Below, in pieces: positions 1 through 7,537 of a stretch of 56,257 nucleotides of DNA. Below the pieces are notes generated by a model. That model had not been told where the DNA came from. It searched no databases and was given only the letters and a program-made list of their open reading frames with translations. Source of the stretch: Fimbriimonadaceae bacterium (lineage in GTDB: Bacteria; Armatimonadota; Fimbriimonadia; Fimbriimonadales; Fimbriimonadaceae); contig JADZDX010000046.1 in the NCBI GenBank assembly GCA_020850835.1, positions 1 through 56,257 on the forward strand, given 5' to 3'. Position 1 is the stretch's first letter. Every line of letters starts with the position of its first letter. Position numbers and translations under genes: made by a program.

Positions 1-18
1 GTTGCTTTGTTCGGTCAT
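1..18 (-). CDS. Possible 5' end of a divergent gene (partial)
   Basis: On the minus strand an ATG at 18-16 opens a frame reading MTEQSN that leaves the window at base 1. A TAGAAT hexamer on the same strand (35-30) lies 11 nt before it, resembling the -10 boxes seen before other genes here. The next gene runs the other way, so a divergent pair is plausible. Six codons give no functional information. Confidence 0.3.
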
Positions 19-71
19 AGCGAGGGGGTATTCTAGCGACTTCCCATTTCTGGAGATTCGGAATTATTGTG

Positions 72-77
72 GATAGT
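72..77 (+). promoter_or_regulatory. -10 box (GATAGT) of a leaderless transcript
   Basis: GATAGT ends exactly 6 nt before the ATG at 84, so transcription would begin at or next to the start codon. The spacing matches other genes in this window and is why ATG 84 is preferred over GTG 69 for the histidine kinase. Confidence 0.4.
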
Positions 78-83
78 CATGTC

Positions 84-1778
84 ATGAGCGATGAACTGCA
101 GCGGCTGAAGGAAGAAAACGAGCAGCTTAAAGCACGTGTGGCCGAGCTGGAAAAGCGCTCTGAAGAGACGGCTGTAACGAATCAAACGACCGCCGAAGCG
201 CAAGTTGACGTTGCCCCCCTTCAGGAAGCCGACGCAACCCTCCGTCGTCTCGTTCAGCGTATCGCCATGATCCTTCAGGCCGAAAAAGTTGTGATCATGT
301 TCTACGACCGGGACATGGCCGAACTCAAAGCGATTCCGCCCGCGTTTGGGGTTGAGGAGGAAAGGTTGCCGTTTTTCAAGGTGCGCGCAACGGAAGGTAT
401 TTCGGGATATGTCTTCCGCGAGAGCGAACCCGTCCTCTTTCACGACGCGATCGCCGATACCCGTACCGTACAGGATCACGTGACGATGCTCGGTGTCCAC
501 AATGGGGTGACCGTACCGCTAGTCATTGAGAAGCGCGACGAAGAAAACCGAATTATCGAGCGCACCACCATCGGCGTCATGCACGCCTTCAACAAGCGTC
601 ACGGTGAGGACTTCATTGATGAAGATGTGCGCCTTTTGGAGCGCATGGCGAAGAACGTGGGTTCGATTATCGCGAACTTGCAGCTTTACCGCGAAGTGGT
701 CGAAGAGCGCGAAGAACTCATCCAAACGCTCGAATCCCTATCGGCTGGCCTAGTTCTTGTCAATGCCGATGGACGCATCAGCCAGATGAACAACTCGGCC
801 CGTGCCATCTTCGGCTACACCGACTCCCCGATTGGCAAGGATTATCACGAGATCATGAAGGCCAAGGAGATCGCGGAAATGTTCAACAGTGCGAACTCTG
901 GCGGGGAAGGTGGAACGACCGATTTCAGCATCCATCATGGGGCTTCCGAACGCATCTATCAGCTAAACGGCGCCCAAGTGAAGTATGAAGATGGACGAAA
1001 CCTTGGCGTCGTTCTCATCATGAGCGATGTTACCGAGCTCAAGAATATTGAGAAGATGAAGTCCGGCTTTGTGGCCATGGCATCGCACGAACTCCGCACG
1101 CCGCTCACTGCGATCAAGGGCTTTAGCAGTACCCTGCTGGATGGTATTGATGACGACATCTATGACAAGAACGACCAGAAGGAGTTCTTGACCATCGTCG
1201 TTGGCGAGTGCGACCGTCTTCGCCGCCTCATCGATGACCTCCTCAACACGAGCCGCATCGAAGCGGGCGAATCGCTAACACCGGATTACTCCGAGTTTCC
1301 GCTCGTGGAGCAACTTGATAAGGTGCTCAAGGTTCAGCAGCAGGCGACCAAGAATCACGTGCTCAAGGCCGATTTCGGCCCTGGTTTGCCGGACACAATC
1401 GTCGGTGACAAGGACAAATTCGACCAGATCCTCACGAACTTGATGAACAATGCGATCAAGTACGCCCCGGGTGGAGGAGATATCACACTCCATGCGATGG
1501 TTGAAGGTGACATGGTCAAGATCGGGATTGAAGACCAGGGCCTTGGTATTCCCAAAGACCACCTTGGCAAGGTTTTCGAACGATTCCACCGTGTGGACAA
1601 CGACGACAACCGAAAGATTTACGGCACCGGCCTCGGGCTCTTCCTTGTGAAGCACCTCGTCGAGGACGTTCACCTCGGCAAGATTTGGGCCGAGTCGGAA
1701 GTGGGCGTCGGTTCGACGTTCTGGTTCACCGTTCCAATCAAGCTCGACATTGACGAGGCCAAGGAAAAGAACAGCTAG
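84..1778 (+). CDS. Sensor histidine kinase (GAF-PAS-HisKA-HATPase)
   Basis: A two-component sensor kinase of 564 residues that would autophosphorylate on histidine and pass the phosphate to a response regulator. A leucine/glutamate-rich coiled coil (about residues 1-35) is followed by a GAF domain (about 50-200), a PAS domain (about 215-320), the dimerisation box with MASHELRTPLT (His335 is the predicted phosphorylated residue) and an ATPase domain with the N box NNAIKYAPGG, the G1 box DQGLGIP and the G2 box GTGLGLFLV. There is no membrane segment or signal peptide, so it is probably a cytoplasmic sensor of a small molecule or redox state through GAF/PAS. A GTG at 69 is an alternative start; ATG 84 has a -10-like box at leaderless spacing. 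No response regulator is adjacent inside the window. Confidence 0.9.
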   Translation: MSDELQRLKEENEQLKARVAELEKRSEETAVTNQTTAEAQVDVAPLQEADATLRRLVQRIAMILQAEKVVIMFYDRDMAELKAIPPAFGVEEERLPFFKVRATEGISGYVFRESEPVLFHDAIADTRTVQDHVTMLGVHNGVTVPLVIEKRDEENRIIERTTIGVMHAFNKRHGEDFIDEDVRLLERMAKNVGSIIANLQLYREVVEEREELIQTLESLSAGLVLVNADGRISQMNNSARAIFGYTDSPIGKDYHEIMKAKEIAEMFNSANSGGEGGTTDFSIHHGASERIYQLNGAQVKYEDGRNLGVVLIMSDVTELKNIEKMKSGFVAMASHELRTPLTAIKGFSSTLLDGIDDDIYDKNDQKEFLTIVVGECDRLRRLIDDLLNTSRIEAGESLTPDYSEFPLVEQLDKVLKVQQQATKNHVLKADFGPGLPDTIVGDKDKFDQILTNLMNNAIKYAPGGGDITLHAMVEGDMVKIGIEDQGLGIPKDHLGKVFERFHRVDNDDNRKIYGTGLGLFLVKHLVEDVHLGKIWAESEVGVGSTFWFTVPIKLDIDEAKEKNS

Positions 1779-1791
1779 TCCTTCGTAGTGG

Positions 1792-1891
1792 GGGTTTGAT
1801 TGGGTTAGATAGGGTTGGAACGGGTTTGTTTGGGTGGGTTATGATTTGTGAGGGTTGGTTAGGATTCGTTCGGATTCGTTCGGATTCACTC
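1792..1891 (+). repeat. Degenerate 10-bp tandem repeat array, ten units
   Basis: Between the convergent kinase and SGNH genes the sequence falls into ten consecutive 10-bp units. They include GGGTTTGATT, GGGTTAGATA, GGGTTGGAAC, GGGTTTGTTT and GGGTTGGTTA, ending in GGATTCGTTC twice and GGATTCACTC. The consensus is roughly GGGTTNGNTN; the sixth unit (1842-1851) is the poorest match. A related array lies on the opposite strand at 1955-1993. The 10-bp period is close to one helical turn. Confidence 0.75.
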
Positions 1892-1954
1892 CAGATTGTG
1901 TTGCCGCGACGCAAATCTATAGCTTTACGATCGGGCAACAATCTACTCTCGGAT

Positions 1955-1993
1955 TAACAAACCCTAACCAACCTAACCTACCCTAACAGCCCC
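1955..1993 (-). repeat. Inverted partner of the 10-bp repeat array
   Basis: On the plus strand this reads TAACAAACCC, TAACCAACC (9 bp), TAACCTACCC, TAACAGCCCC. Read on the minus strand the units are GGGTTTGTTA, GGTTGGTTA and GGGTAGGTTA, matching the consensus of the array at 1792-1891 in inverted orientation. About 60 bp of unrelated sequence separates the two arrays. The pair could fold into an imperfect long hairpin and act as a two-way terminator for the convergent genes. Confidence 0.65.
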
Positions 1994-2000
1994 AAACACA

Positions 2001-3245
2001 CTACTCACCAACCGCCCCAAAGTTCGTAATCGCAATATCGATATCTGCGGCGTCGACTTCGGTCGAGCCGTCAAGGTCCGCCATTGTGTCCGAACCGCCG
2101 AACTGAGCAATGACGAAGTCGATGTCACCGGCATCCACTTCACCCGAGCTGTCCGCGTCGCCATTCACTAAACTTACGCTTACCGTTAGCGGTGCCGTGG
2201 TCAGAGTCACGGACACTCGCTTCCGTAGGAAGTGCGGCGAATCTATGGTGAGAGAGTAGTTCCCCGTGCGCTGCACCATCACCTCGAACTCCATCGAAGG
2301 ATTGCGGTTGGTCTCGTAGGTCCCCATAAGAAGCGGCCCTTTCCAGAGCCGCAACGTCACCGGAACCGAGCCTGTTCCCACCCAATCGCCAAGGTTGATC
2401 GTGCCGTTCAGCGCGTGCGCTGGAGATATGGCGTCGAACGCTACATCCGATAAAGCCTGATGCCCAATTCGGGTTGGGTGGACGTCGTCGAAGAACAGGA
2501 ATTCGTCGTCATTCCCGGCGGTGGTCAGGGCCGGTTGGGTGACATTGGTGAGGCCCCAAAGGAATGGGAAGGCCTGCATGTCGGTAAGGTCGCCCGCGAT
2601 GTCTAATTCGATGATGTCCGCCCCCGGCGAGCTTTGGCGCAAGCTGGCCAAACTCGAAGCCAATCCCATATTGTGCTGCAAGGAGCGTAAATTCATGGCC
2701 TCCGCTTCCGGGGTTCCTAAATACGAAGGAATATTGCCGAGCAAGGGGATATTTGGCACGAGGAACTTCCTCGCTCCTCGAGCATACAAAGTAGCAATCG
2801 CCGAAGAAAGATTGCTTACGGGCACGGTGGGGTCGGTTTGCCCGTCGAAGTAATCATTCGCGCCCGCCCAGACCACAAAGAGATTCTCCTCGCCAATTGC
2901 AGGGTTTGAATTTAAATAGCGTGTCACTTGGGTGCGAACGTTCGGGAATTGAATAAATAGGAAGCCGTAGGTGCCGGTGCCGGTTTGCGCGCCCCCGTGT
3001 GCCCAGTTCGTGCCATTCGATCGGCTCATCGCCAAAGGCAGGCCGAGCCGAGTACAGAGGCGCTCGATCCAAACATTGCCATTGCTAAACCGCCCCTGCC
3101 AATAGTCGCTACCGGGCTGGATGCCAAATGTGCCATCGTCGACATTGCCCATATCGCTCAGCGAATCGCCGAACACGATCACCTTGTCGTAGGCATGAGA
3201 AACCGCCACCAAGGCGAGGAGGGCGAAACCGACAGTGGCGCGCAT
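2001..3245 (-). CDS. Secreted SGNH/GDSL esterase with dockerin-like tail
   Basis: An exported lipase/esterase-type hydrolase of 414 residues. The N-terminus is a signal peptide (MRATVGFALLALVAVSHA). The catalytic blocks of the SGNH family are present: VFGDSLSDMGN with nucleophile Ser28, GANDYFD (block III) and DDVHPTRIGH (Asp/His of block V). The layout resembles the bacterial phospholipase/lecithinase/haemolysin group. After about residue 275 comes the beta-rich module and, from about 345, the two dockerin-like EF-hand repeats (DADSSGEVDAGDID and DLDGSTEVDAADID) found on four other secreted proteins here. The substrate is unknown. ATG 3245 lies 6 nt after a TACACT box, so the mRNA is probably leaderless. 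Confidence 0.85.
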   Translation of the reverse strand: MRATVGFALLALVAVSHAYDKVIVFGDSLSDMGNVDDGTFGIQPGSDYWQGRFSNGNVWIERLCTRLGLPLAMSRSNGTNWAHGGAQTGTGTYGFLFIQFPNVRTQVTRYLNSNPAIGEENLFVVWAGANDYFDGQTDPTVPVSNLSSAIATLYARGARKFLVPNIPLLGNIPSYLGTPEAEAMNLRSLQHNMGLASSLASLRQSSPGADIIELDIAGDLTDMQAFPFLWGLTNVTQPALTTAGNDDEFLFFDDVHPTRIGHQALSDVAFDAISPAHALNGTINLGDWVGTGSVPVTLRLWKGPLLMGTYETNRNPSMEFEVMVQRTGNYSLTIDSPHFLRKRVSVTLTTAPLTVSVSLVNGDADSSGEVDAGDIDFVIAQFGGSDTMADLDGSTEVDAADIDIAITNFGAVGE

Positions 3246-3251
3246 GGTTCT

Positions 3252-3257
3252 AGTGTA
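3252..3257 (-). promoter_or_regulatory. -10 box (TACACT) of the SGNH gene
   Basis: On the minus strand TACACT is followed by AGAACC and then ATG, giving the 6-nt spacing expected for a leaderless mRNA. No convincing -35 element or Shine-Dalgarno sequence is visible. Confidence 0.45.
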
Positions 3258-3373
3258 TTACGAAAATCTCTCGGGGCGTTGTTTACTTTTGACCCGACGG
3301 GCAGTTGTGATGCCTATCCTAGGCTGTAGCGTACAACTTTGCATCGACTCGAGTCTAACTCATCGCTTCGCTG

Positions 3374-4576
3374 CTACCGCTCGATCGCAATAACCTGAAC
3401 GTCGAACACGTGCGGGTTGGTGCGCATGGTGCGGAGGGCGGTGGGGGAGGGCTCTTTGGCGACCGCGATTTGGGCGATGGCGGCGTGGCTGGGGCCGAGG
3501 ACGATGTTCTCCATCTCTTGCACGTTCACGCCGTCATCCTTGAGCGCGCCGAGGAGGGCGGCGAGGACGCCGACGCGGTCGGCATGGCGGATGATGAGCA
3601 GATGGGTGCTCTTGTCGCCGCTGGGCACATTGACGACGTTCGGCGCGTGGCCCGTGGTTTTGTACTCGCGTACGATGCGGACGACTTCTTCGGCGACGGC
3701 GTTCTGGGCTTCCTCGGTGCTCGCGCCGATGTGGTGGGTCGCGTAGATCGGGGAATTCTTGAGCGAGCCATCGTAGGCGCCGGCGGCGGTGCTGGGTTCG
3801 CCTTCGAAAACATCGAGGCCGGCGCGGATGCTGCCGCTGTTGCAGGCTTCTTCGAGGGCGGCCTGATCCACAACTTCGGAGCGACTCGTATTGATGAATA
3901 TCGCACCATCGGGCAGGCGGTCAAAGAACTCTTTGCCGAGCATGCCCTTGGTGTCGGCGGTGAGAGCGACATGAACGGAGATGATGTCGGCTTGAGTGGC
4001 GATCTCGTTGAGGGATTCAGCGCGTCCGATTCCGAGGGCCGCGGAAACGTCGGCGGTCATCCAGCGGCTGTAGGCGATGACATTCATGCCAAAAGCACGG
4101 GCGATGGGCACCATGTTCTGCCCGATCTGGCCCATACCGACAAGGCCAAGCGTTCGTCCATAAAGGCCACGGGCGGCGCTGAACTCCTTCTTGTTCCACT
4201 TGCCCTCGCGAAGCTGCGCGACATTGTCGGGAATGCGACGATCGCAAGCGAGAATCAGGCCAAACGCAAGCTCGGCGACGGCGTGGCTATTCTTGCCCGG
4301 GCAATTCGCGACATAAATGCCCTTATTGCTGGCGGCTGAAACATCGATGGTGTTGTAACCGGCGCCGGCGCGGATGATGAGTCCGAGATGAGACTCCTCG
4401 AACATGTCGGCGGTGACCTTGGTTGAGCGGACGACGAGCACATTCGCCTCCGAGTTCTTGATTGCGTTCTTTAAGGAGTCTTCCTTCAGGTCGGGCTCGT
4501 AGCCAACCTCAAGACCTAGCGCCTTCAGGCCCTCCAAACCCACCGACTCAAACTTATCCGCGACCAGTACCTTCAT
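3374..4576 (-). CDS. serA: D-3-phosphoglycerate dehydrogenase
   Basis: Catalyses the first committed step of serine synthesis, oxidising 3-phosphoglycerate to 3-phosphohydroxypyruvate with NAD+. The 400-residue protein has the D-isomer 2-hydroxyacid dehydrogenase fold. The NAD-binding loop is LVGMGQIGQNM (about residue 145). The catalytic Arg, Glu and His lie in NTSRSEVVD, DVFEGEPST and THHIGAST. A C-terminal ACT domain (about 325-400, LLIIRHADRVGVLAALLGAL) usually gives serine feedback control. It is shorter than type 1 enzymes of about 530 residues, as it lacks their intervening domain. It appears monocistronic; a TAAACT box lies 11 nt before the ATG. No other serine gene is nearby. Confidence 0.93.
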   Translation of the reverse strand: MKVLVADKFESVGLEGLKALGLEVGYEPDLKEDSLKNAIKNSEANVLVVRSTKVTADMFEESHLGLIIRAGAGYNTIDVSAASNKGIYVANCPGKNSHAVAELAFGLILACDRRIPDNVAQLREGKWNKKEFSAARGLYGRTLGLVGMGQIGQNMVPIARAFGMNVIAYSRWMTADVSAALGIGRAESLNEIATQADIISVHVALTADTKGMLGKEFFDRLPDGAIFINTSRSEVVDQAALEEACNSGSIRAGLDVFEGEPSTAAGAYDGSLKNSPIYATHHIGASTEEAQNAVAEEVVRIVREYKTTGHAPNVVNVPSGDKSTHLLIIRHADRVGVLAALLGALKDDGVNVQEMENIVLGPSHAAIAQIAVAKEPSPTALRTMRTNPHVFDVQVIAIER

Positions 4577-4587
4577 AGCTTCGGCAA

Positions 4588-4593
4588 AGTTTA
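4588..4593 (-). promoter_or_regulatory. -10 box (TAAACT) upstream of serA
   Basis: GGTAAACT on the minus strand lies 11 nt before the serA ATG, implying a very short 5' UTR. The same octamer precedes the YajQ-type gene (15101-15106), and a TAAACT also precedes the nitrilase gene (41899-41904). Confidence 0.4.
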
Positions 4594-4642
4594 CCGTCTG
4601 GGCCTAATTGCATCGGGAATTCTCGCCGAAGATAAGGGTGAC

Positions 4643-5176
4643 ATGCAAGCGTATCGTCGCGTTGGAGATTGGATGGTCGCGCGGGGGATCATGACAGAGG
4701 CTCAATTGGACCAAGCCTTGGAAATGAGGCCGAAGTTTCAGCTGAGATTCGGAGAATTCTTGGTTACCCAAGGCTACTGCACGGAAAGCGACATTACCGA
4801 GTGTCTCGCCGAGCAGTTTAGTATGCCCATCGCGGACTTGGAAGGCCTAAAGCCCAAAGTGAAGGCGCGCCAATTGGTGAGCGGCTCGTTCGCGCTAAAC
4901 CGACTCGTCCTGCCGATTGAACTGAAGGACGGCACGCTGACTTGCGTGATTGGCGATCCGATTGATATTCACACCACCGACGAACTTAGGAACCGAACGG
5001 GCTTTCCTTTGAACCTAATTCTCGCCCCCGTCTCCCCGCTTCGCGAGGCTATTCGCACGGCATACCGCTTGCCCAGCACAGTGACCGCAGCGAGTCAAGC
5101 GCCGGTGCATATAGATCAACAAGATGATCGTCGGGCTCTCATTCGCGCGCTCCAAGATGGAGGGCTCGCCGCGTGA
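4643..5176 (+). CDS. Standalone GspE/MshE N-terminal domain protein
   Basis: A 177-residue protein that matches the N-terminal domain of type II secretion and type IV pilus assembly ATPases (GspE/PilB/MshE). Recognisable stretches are GDWMVARGIMTEAQLDQAL, GEFLVTQGYCTESDITECLAEQFSMP and the later VLPIELKDGTLTCVIGDP segment. The ATPase part is missing; there is no Walker motif. In MshE-type proteins this domain can bind cyclic-di-GMP, so this protein might be a signal-binding or docking subunit, which is an inference. Its stop overlaps the GTG of the next gene by 4 nt (GTGA), so it is translationally coupled to a MinD/FlhG-like ATPase. No pilus or flagellar genes are in the window. Confidence 0.75.
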   Translation: MQAYRRVGDWMVARGIMTEAQLDQALEMRPKFQLRFGEFLVTQGYCTESDITECLAEQFSMPIADLEGLKPKVKARQLVSGSFALNRLVLPIELKDGTLTCVIGDPIDIHTTDELRNRTGFPLNLILAPVSPLREAIRTAYRLPSTVTAASQAPVHIDQQDDRRALIRALQDGGLAA

Positions 5177-5925
5177 AGACCATTGCGGTTACCGGTGGAA
5201 AGGGCGGCGTTGGTAAGACGTTGATTTCTGTGAATCTCGCGGTTGGGCTCGCCCAGACGGGTACGAGAGTGGTGCTCTTTGATGCTGATCTTCAGTTGGC
5301 CAATATTGACATTGCGCTTGACTTGCAACCCAAGCTGAACCTCCAGCATGTGGTGGCTGGCGAAGCGACGCTCTTGGAAGCGCTGACCCCCGGGCCATCG
5401 GGATTGAACGTCATTACAGGGGGATCGGCAGTTCAGGGCTTGATGAATGCGGGGCCCAAGCGCATGGCGACCTTCTTTTCTCAGTTGGACTCCCTCCGTC
5501 GCAGTACCGATGTCCTGATCTTCGATACGGGAGCCGGTGTGGACCAGCGAGTCATGACCTTCTTGCGAATGAGCGAGGAGACGATCATCGTAACGACCCC
5601 CGACCCCACGAGCGTGACCGATGCCTATGCAACGGCGAAGATCCTGTGGCGACGTGATCCTGGCGCCCAGGTGAGCGTACTGTGCAACATGACGACCTCG
5701 CCACACGATGGCCTGACCGTTTACAGCACGTTACGGGCGATTTGCGAGAAGTATTTGGATAAGACGCCCCACTACTTGGGCTCTGTGCAGGCCGATATGC
5801 GGGCCATGGAATCGGTCCGCCGACGCCAGCCACTCCTACTCTGGTATCCCGAATCACCGGCCGCTCAAGATATCACACGGCTTGCCCGTGGGATGGCGGG
5901 TCAATTGCGCCGCCACGCGGCCTAG
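5173..5925 (+). CDS. MinD/ParA-type ATPase, FlhG-like
   Basis: A 250-residue deviant-Walker ATPase of the SIMIBI class. The P-loop GGKGGVGKT (residues 8-16) carries the signature lysine, and [13 protein letters not shown] is the switch region. [13 protein letters not shown] and [13 protein letters not shown] resemble FlhG/YlxH, which controls flagellum number and position; a relative for pilus placement is as likely here. Start is GTG 5173, whose last bases form the TGA of the upstream GspE-N gene. Its TAG (5923-5925) overlaps the stop of convergent ruvB through the palindrome CTAG. The coupling suggests the two products work together in positioning or regulating a surface machine. Confidence 0.8.
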   Translation: MKTIAVTGGKGGVGKTLISVNLAVGLAQTGTRVVLFDADLQLANIDIALDLQPKLNLQHVVAGEATLLEALTPGPSGLNVITGGSAVQGLMNAGPKRMATFFSQLDSLRRSTDVLIFDTGAGVDQRVMTFLRMSEETIIVTTPDPTSVTDAYATAKILWRRDPGAQVSVLCNMTTSPHDGLTVYSTLRAICEKYLDKTPHYLGSVQADMRAMESVRRRQPLLLWYPESPAAQDITRLARGMAGQLRRHAA

Positions 5926-6953
5926 CCGAACAAGTCTTCTTGACTTTGCTTTCTTTCGGGTTGCTTCAGCCCTAGGTGGGCATAGGCTCCCGGAGTCGCG
6001 ACACGCCCCCTTGGAGTACGCTGGATCATGCCCGTTTGGAGAAGATAGGGCTCGTAGACGTCCTCGATCGTGCCACTGTCTTCGCCGGTCGTGGCGGCAA
6101 GGGTTTCGAGCCCTACCGGCCCTCCGGCATACTTTGTAATCATAGCCGTTAGGAGCGAGCGGTCCACGCTGTCAAGGCCCAATTGATCTATCTCCAGCAT
6201 CTCCAGTGCCTTATCGGCGATGGGCTTGTGGATTTCGTCAAGCCCATCCACTTGAGCAAAGTCCCGGACGCGGCGAAGGAGCCGATTGGCGATTCGAGGC
6301 GTCCCGCGAGAACGCCGGGCAATTTCCTCAGCTCCATCTTCCGCTGCTTGGTAACCCAAGATTTTCGCGCTTCGGCGAATGATCTCGTACAAAGCTACTC
6401 GGTCGTAGTATGAGAAATTCATCACGATGCCAAAGCGATCTCGTAAGGGGCCGGTCAGCAAGCCTTGACGGGTGGTGGCACCGATTACCGTAAACCGAGG
6501 CAGTTCGAGTCGAATTGATCGAGCCGCCGGACCTTTGCCGATCATGATGTCTACCTTGCTGTCCTCCATCGCGGGGTAAAGGATTTCCTCAACGGGGCGG
6601 GCAAGGCGATGGATTTCGTCAATGAACAAGACCGAACCTGGTTCGAGATTGGTCAGGATGCCGACTAGGTCTCCAGGTCGTTCTATTGCAGGCCCGCTGG
6701 TCACATGGATGGTCGCGCCCATCTCGGTTGCCACGATATGGGCAAGGGTGGTCTTGCCAAGACCGGGAGGGCCGTAGAGAAGAAGGTGGTCAAGTGGTTC
6801 GCCTCGTTGCATGGCTGCCCGGAGGAACACGCTCAGGTTTTCCTTGAGTTTCTCTTGGCCGATGAATTCGTTTAGGCGTCTTGGACGTAACGAGAGATCA
6901 ACCGGTGTGTCTTCCGGCGACTGAATTGCCTCAAGGTCAATATTTTCTCTCAT
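5922..6953 (-). CDS. ruvB: Holliday junction branch migration helicase RuvB
   Basis: The AAA+ motor that, with RuvA, drives branch migration of Holliday junctions. The 343 residues have normal family length and motifs: Walker A GPPGLGKT (residues 61-68), Walker B FIDEIHRL, sensor [18 protein letters not shown] and a C-terminal winged helix. The ATG overlaps the ruvA stop by 4 nt (ATGA), so it is the last gene of a DUF4127-ruvA-ruvB operon. No ruvC is adjacent. Confidence 0.97.
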   Translation of the reverse strand: MRENIDLEAIQSPEDTPVDLSLRPRRLNEFIGQEKLKENLSVFLRAAMQRGEPLDHLLLYGPPGLGKTTLAHIVATEMGATIHVTSGPAIERPGDLVGILTNLEPGSVLFIDEIHRLARPVEEILYPAMEDSKVDIMIGKGPAARSIRLELPRFTVIGATTRQGLLTGPLRDRFGIVMNFSYYDRVALYEIIRRSAKILGYQAAEDGAEEIARRSRGTPRIANRLLRRVRDFAQVDGLDEIHKPIADKALEMLEIDQLGLDSVDRSLLTAMITKYAGGPVGLETLAATTGEDSGTIEDVYEPYLLQTGMIQRTPRGRVATPGAYAHLGLKQPERKQSQEDLFG

Positions 6954-7537
6954 TTTGCCAGGCGTTGGAGAGCGACACGTAGACGTTCCTCTACACTGCT
7001 CCCATCTTGGGAGACGTTTGAAGCCGCAGTTTCGGCTTCTAGTCTTCGGTAGCCTAATGCAATCAGAGCCTCTACGAGTTCGTCGTTGGCGGTGGAACTA
7101 TGCCCAACCACAGCACTTGTAGCCTTGCGCAAGAACGATTCTTGGCGAACTTTGTCCTTTAGCTCAACGACAATGCGCTCGGCAAGCCGGGGCCCAACCC
7201 CATTCGCCTTTGCTAGAGTCTTGGCATCTTCTAGAGCGATCGCGTTCAGGGTGGTATCCGTCCCTAGGTCGCCGATTACTTGTAGGGAAATCTTCGGGCC
7301 GCAACCCTTCACTTCGGTCAGGAGATCAAAGAGGCGACGATCTTCGTTGGTCGTGAACCCAACGAGAAACTGCGCGTCCTCCCTGATAATGTGGCGGGTG
7401 TACAGGTCGGTACGCTCACCGACCATGGGTAAGCGTGCCGACTCGGGGACGAGGGCTTCGTAACCAATTCCCCCGCAGTCCACAACGACTCGACCGGCAG
7501 TGACTTCCAATACCTCCCCTCGGAGGCGGACGATCAA
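6950..7537 (-). CDS. ruvA: Holliday junction DNA-binding subunit RuvA
   Basis: RuvA binds the four-way junction as a tetramer and loads RuvB. The 195-residue protein has the N-terminal OB fold ([11 protein letters not shown]...), the two helix-hairpin-helix motifs ([16 protein letters not shown] and [19 protein letters not shown]) and the small C-terminal domain that contacts RuvB. I place the start at TTG 7537: it gives the family's usual beginning, lies 7 nt after a GAGG and overlaps the upstream TGA as TTGA. The longer reading from 7597 adds 20 residues that do not resemble RuvA. Confidence 0.93.
   Translation of the reverse strand: MIVRLRGEVLEVTAGRVVVDCGGIGYEALVPESARLPMVGERTDLYTRHIIREDAQFLVGFTTNEDRRLFDLLTEVKGCGPKISLQVIGDLGTDTTLNAIALEDAKTLAKANGVGPRLAERIVVELKDKVRQESFLRKATSAVVGHSSTANDELVEALIALGYRRLEAETAASNVSQDGSSVEERLRVALQRLAK

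Noticed and set aside
33-500. A 155-residue minus-strand open frame over the start of the histidine kinase
   Set aside because: Antisense to the coiled-coil and GAF region with no homology signal; the kinase frame is unambiguous.
1792-1993. Telomere-like repeats or a CRISPR array
   Set aside because: GGGTTAG-like units look telomeric but are degenerate, 10 bp long and in an internal gap between genes. There are no unique spacers between repeats, so it is not CRISPR.
3410-4339. A 309-residue open frame on the plus strand opposite serA
   Set aside because: It is antisense to a clear serA gene, is made of Gly/Ala/Asp-rich sequence typical of the opposite strand of a GC-rich gene, and has no recognisable domain or start signal.
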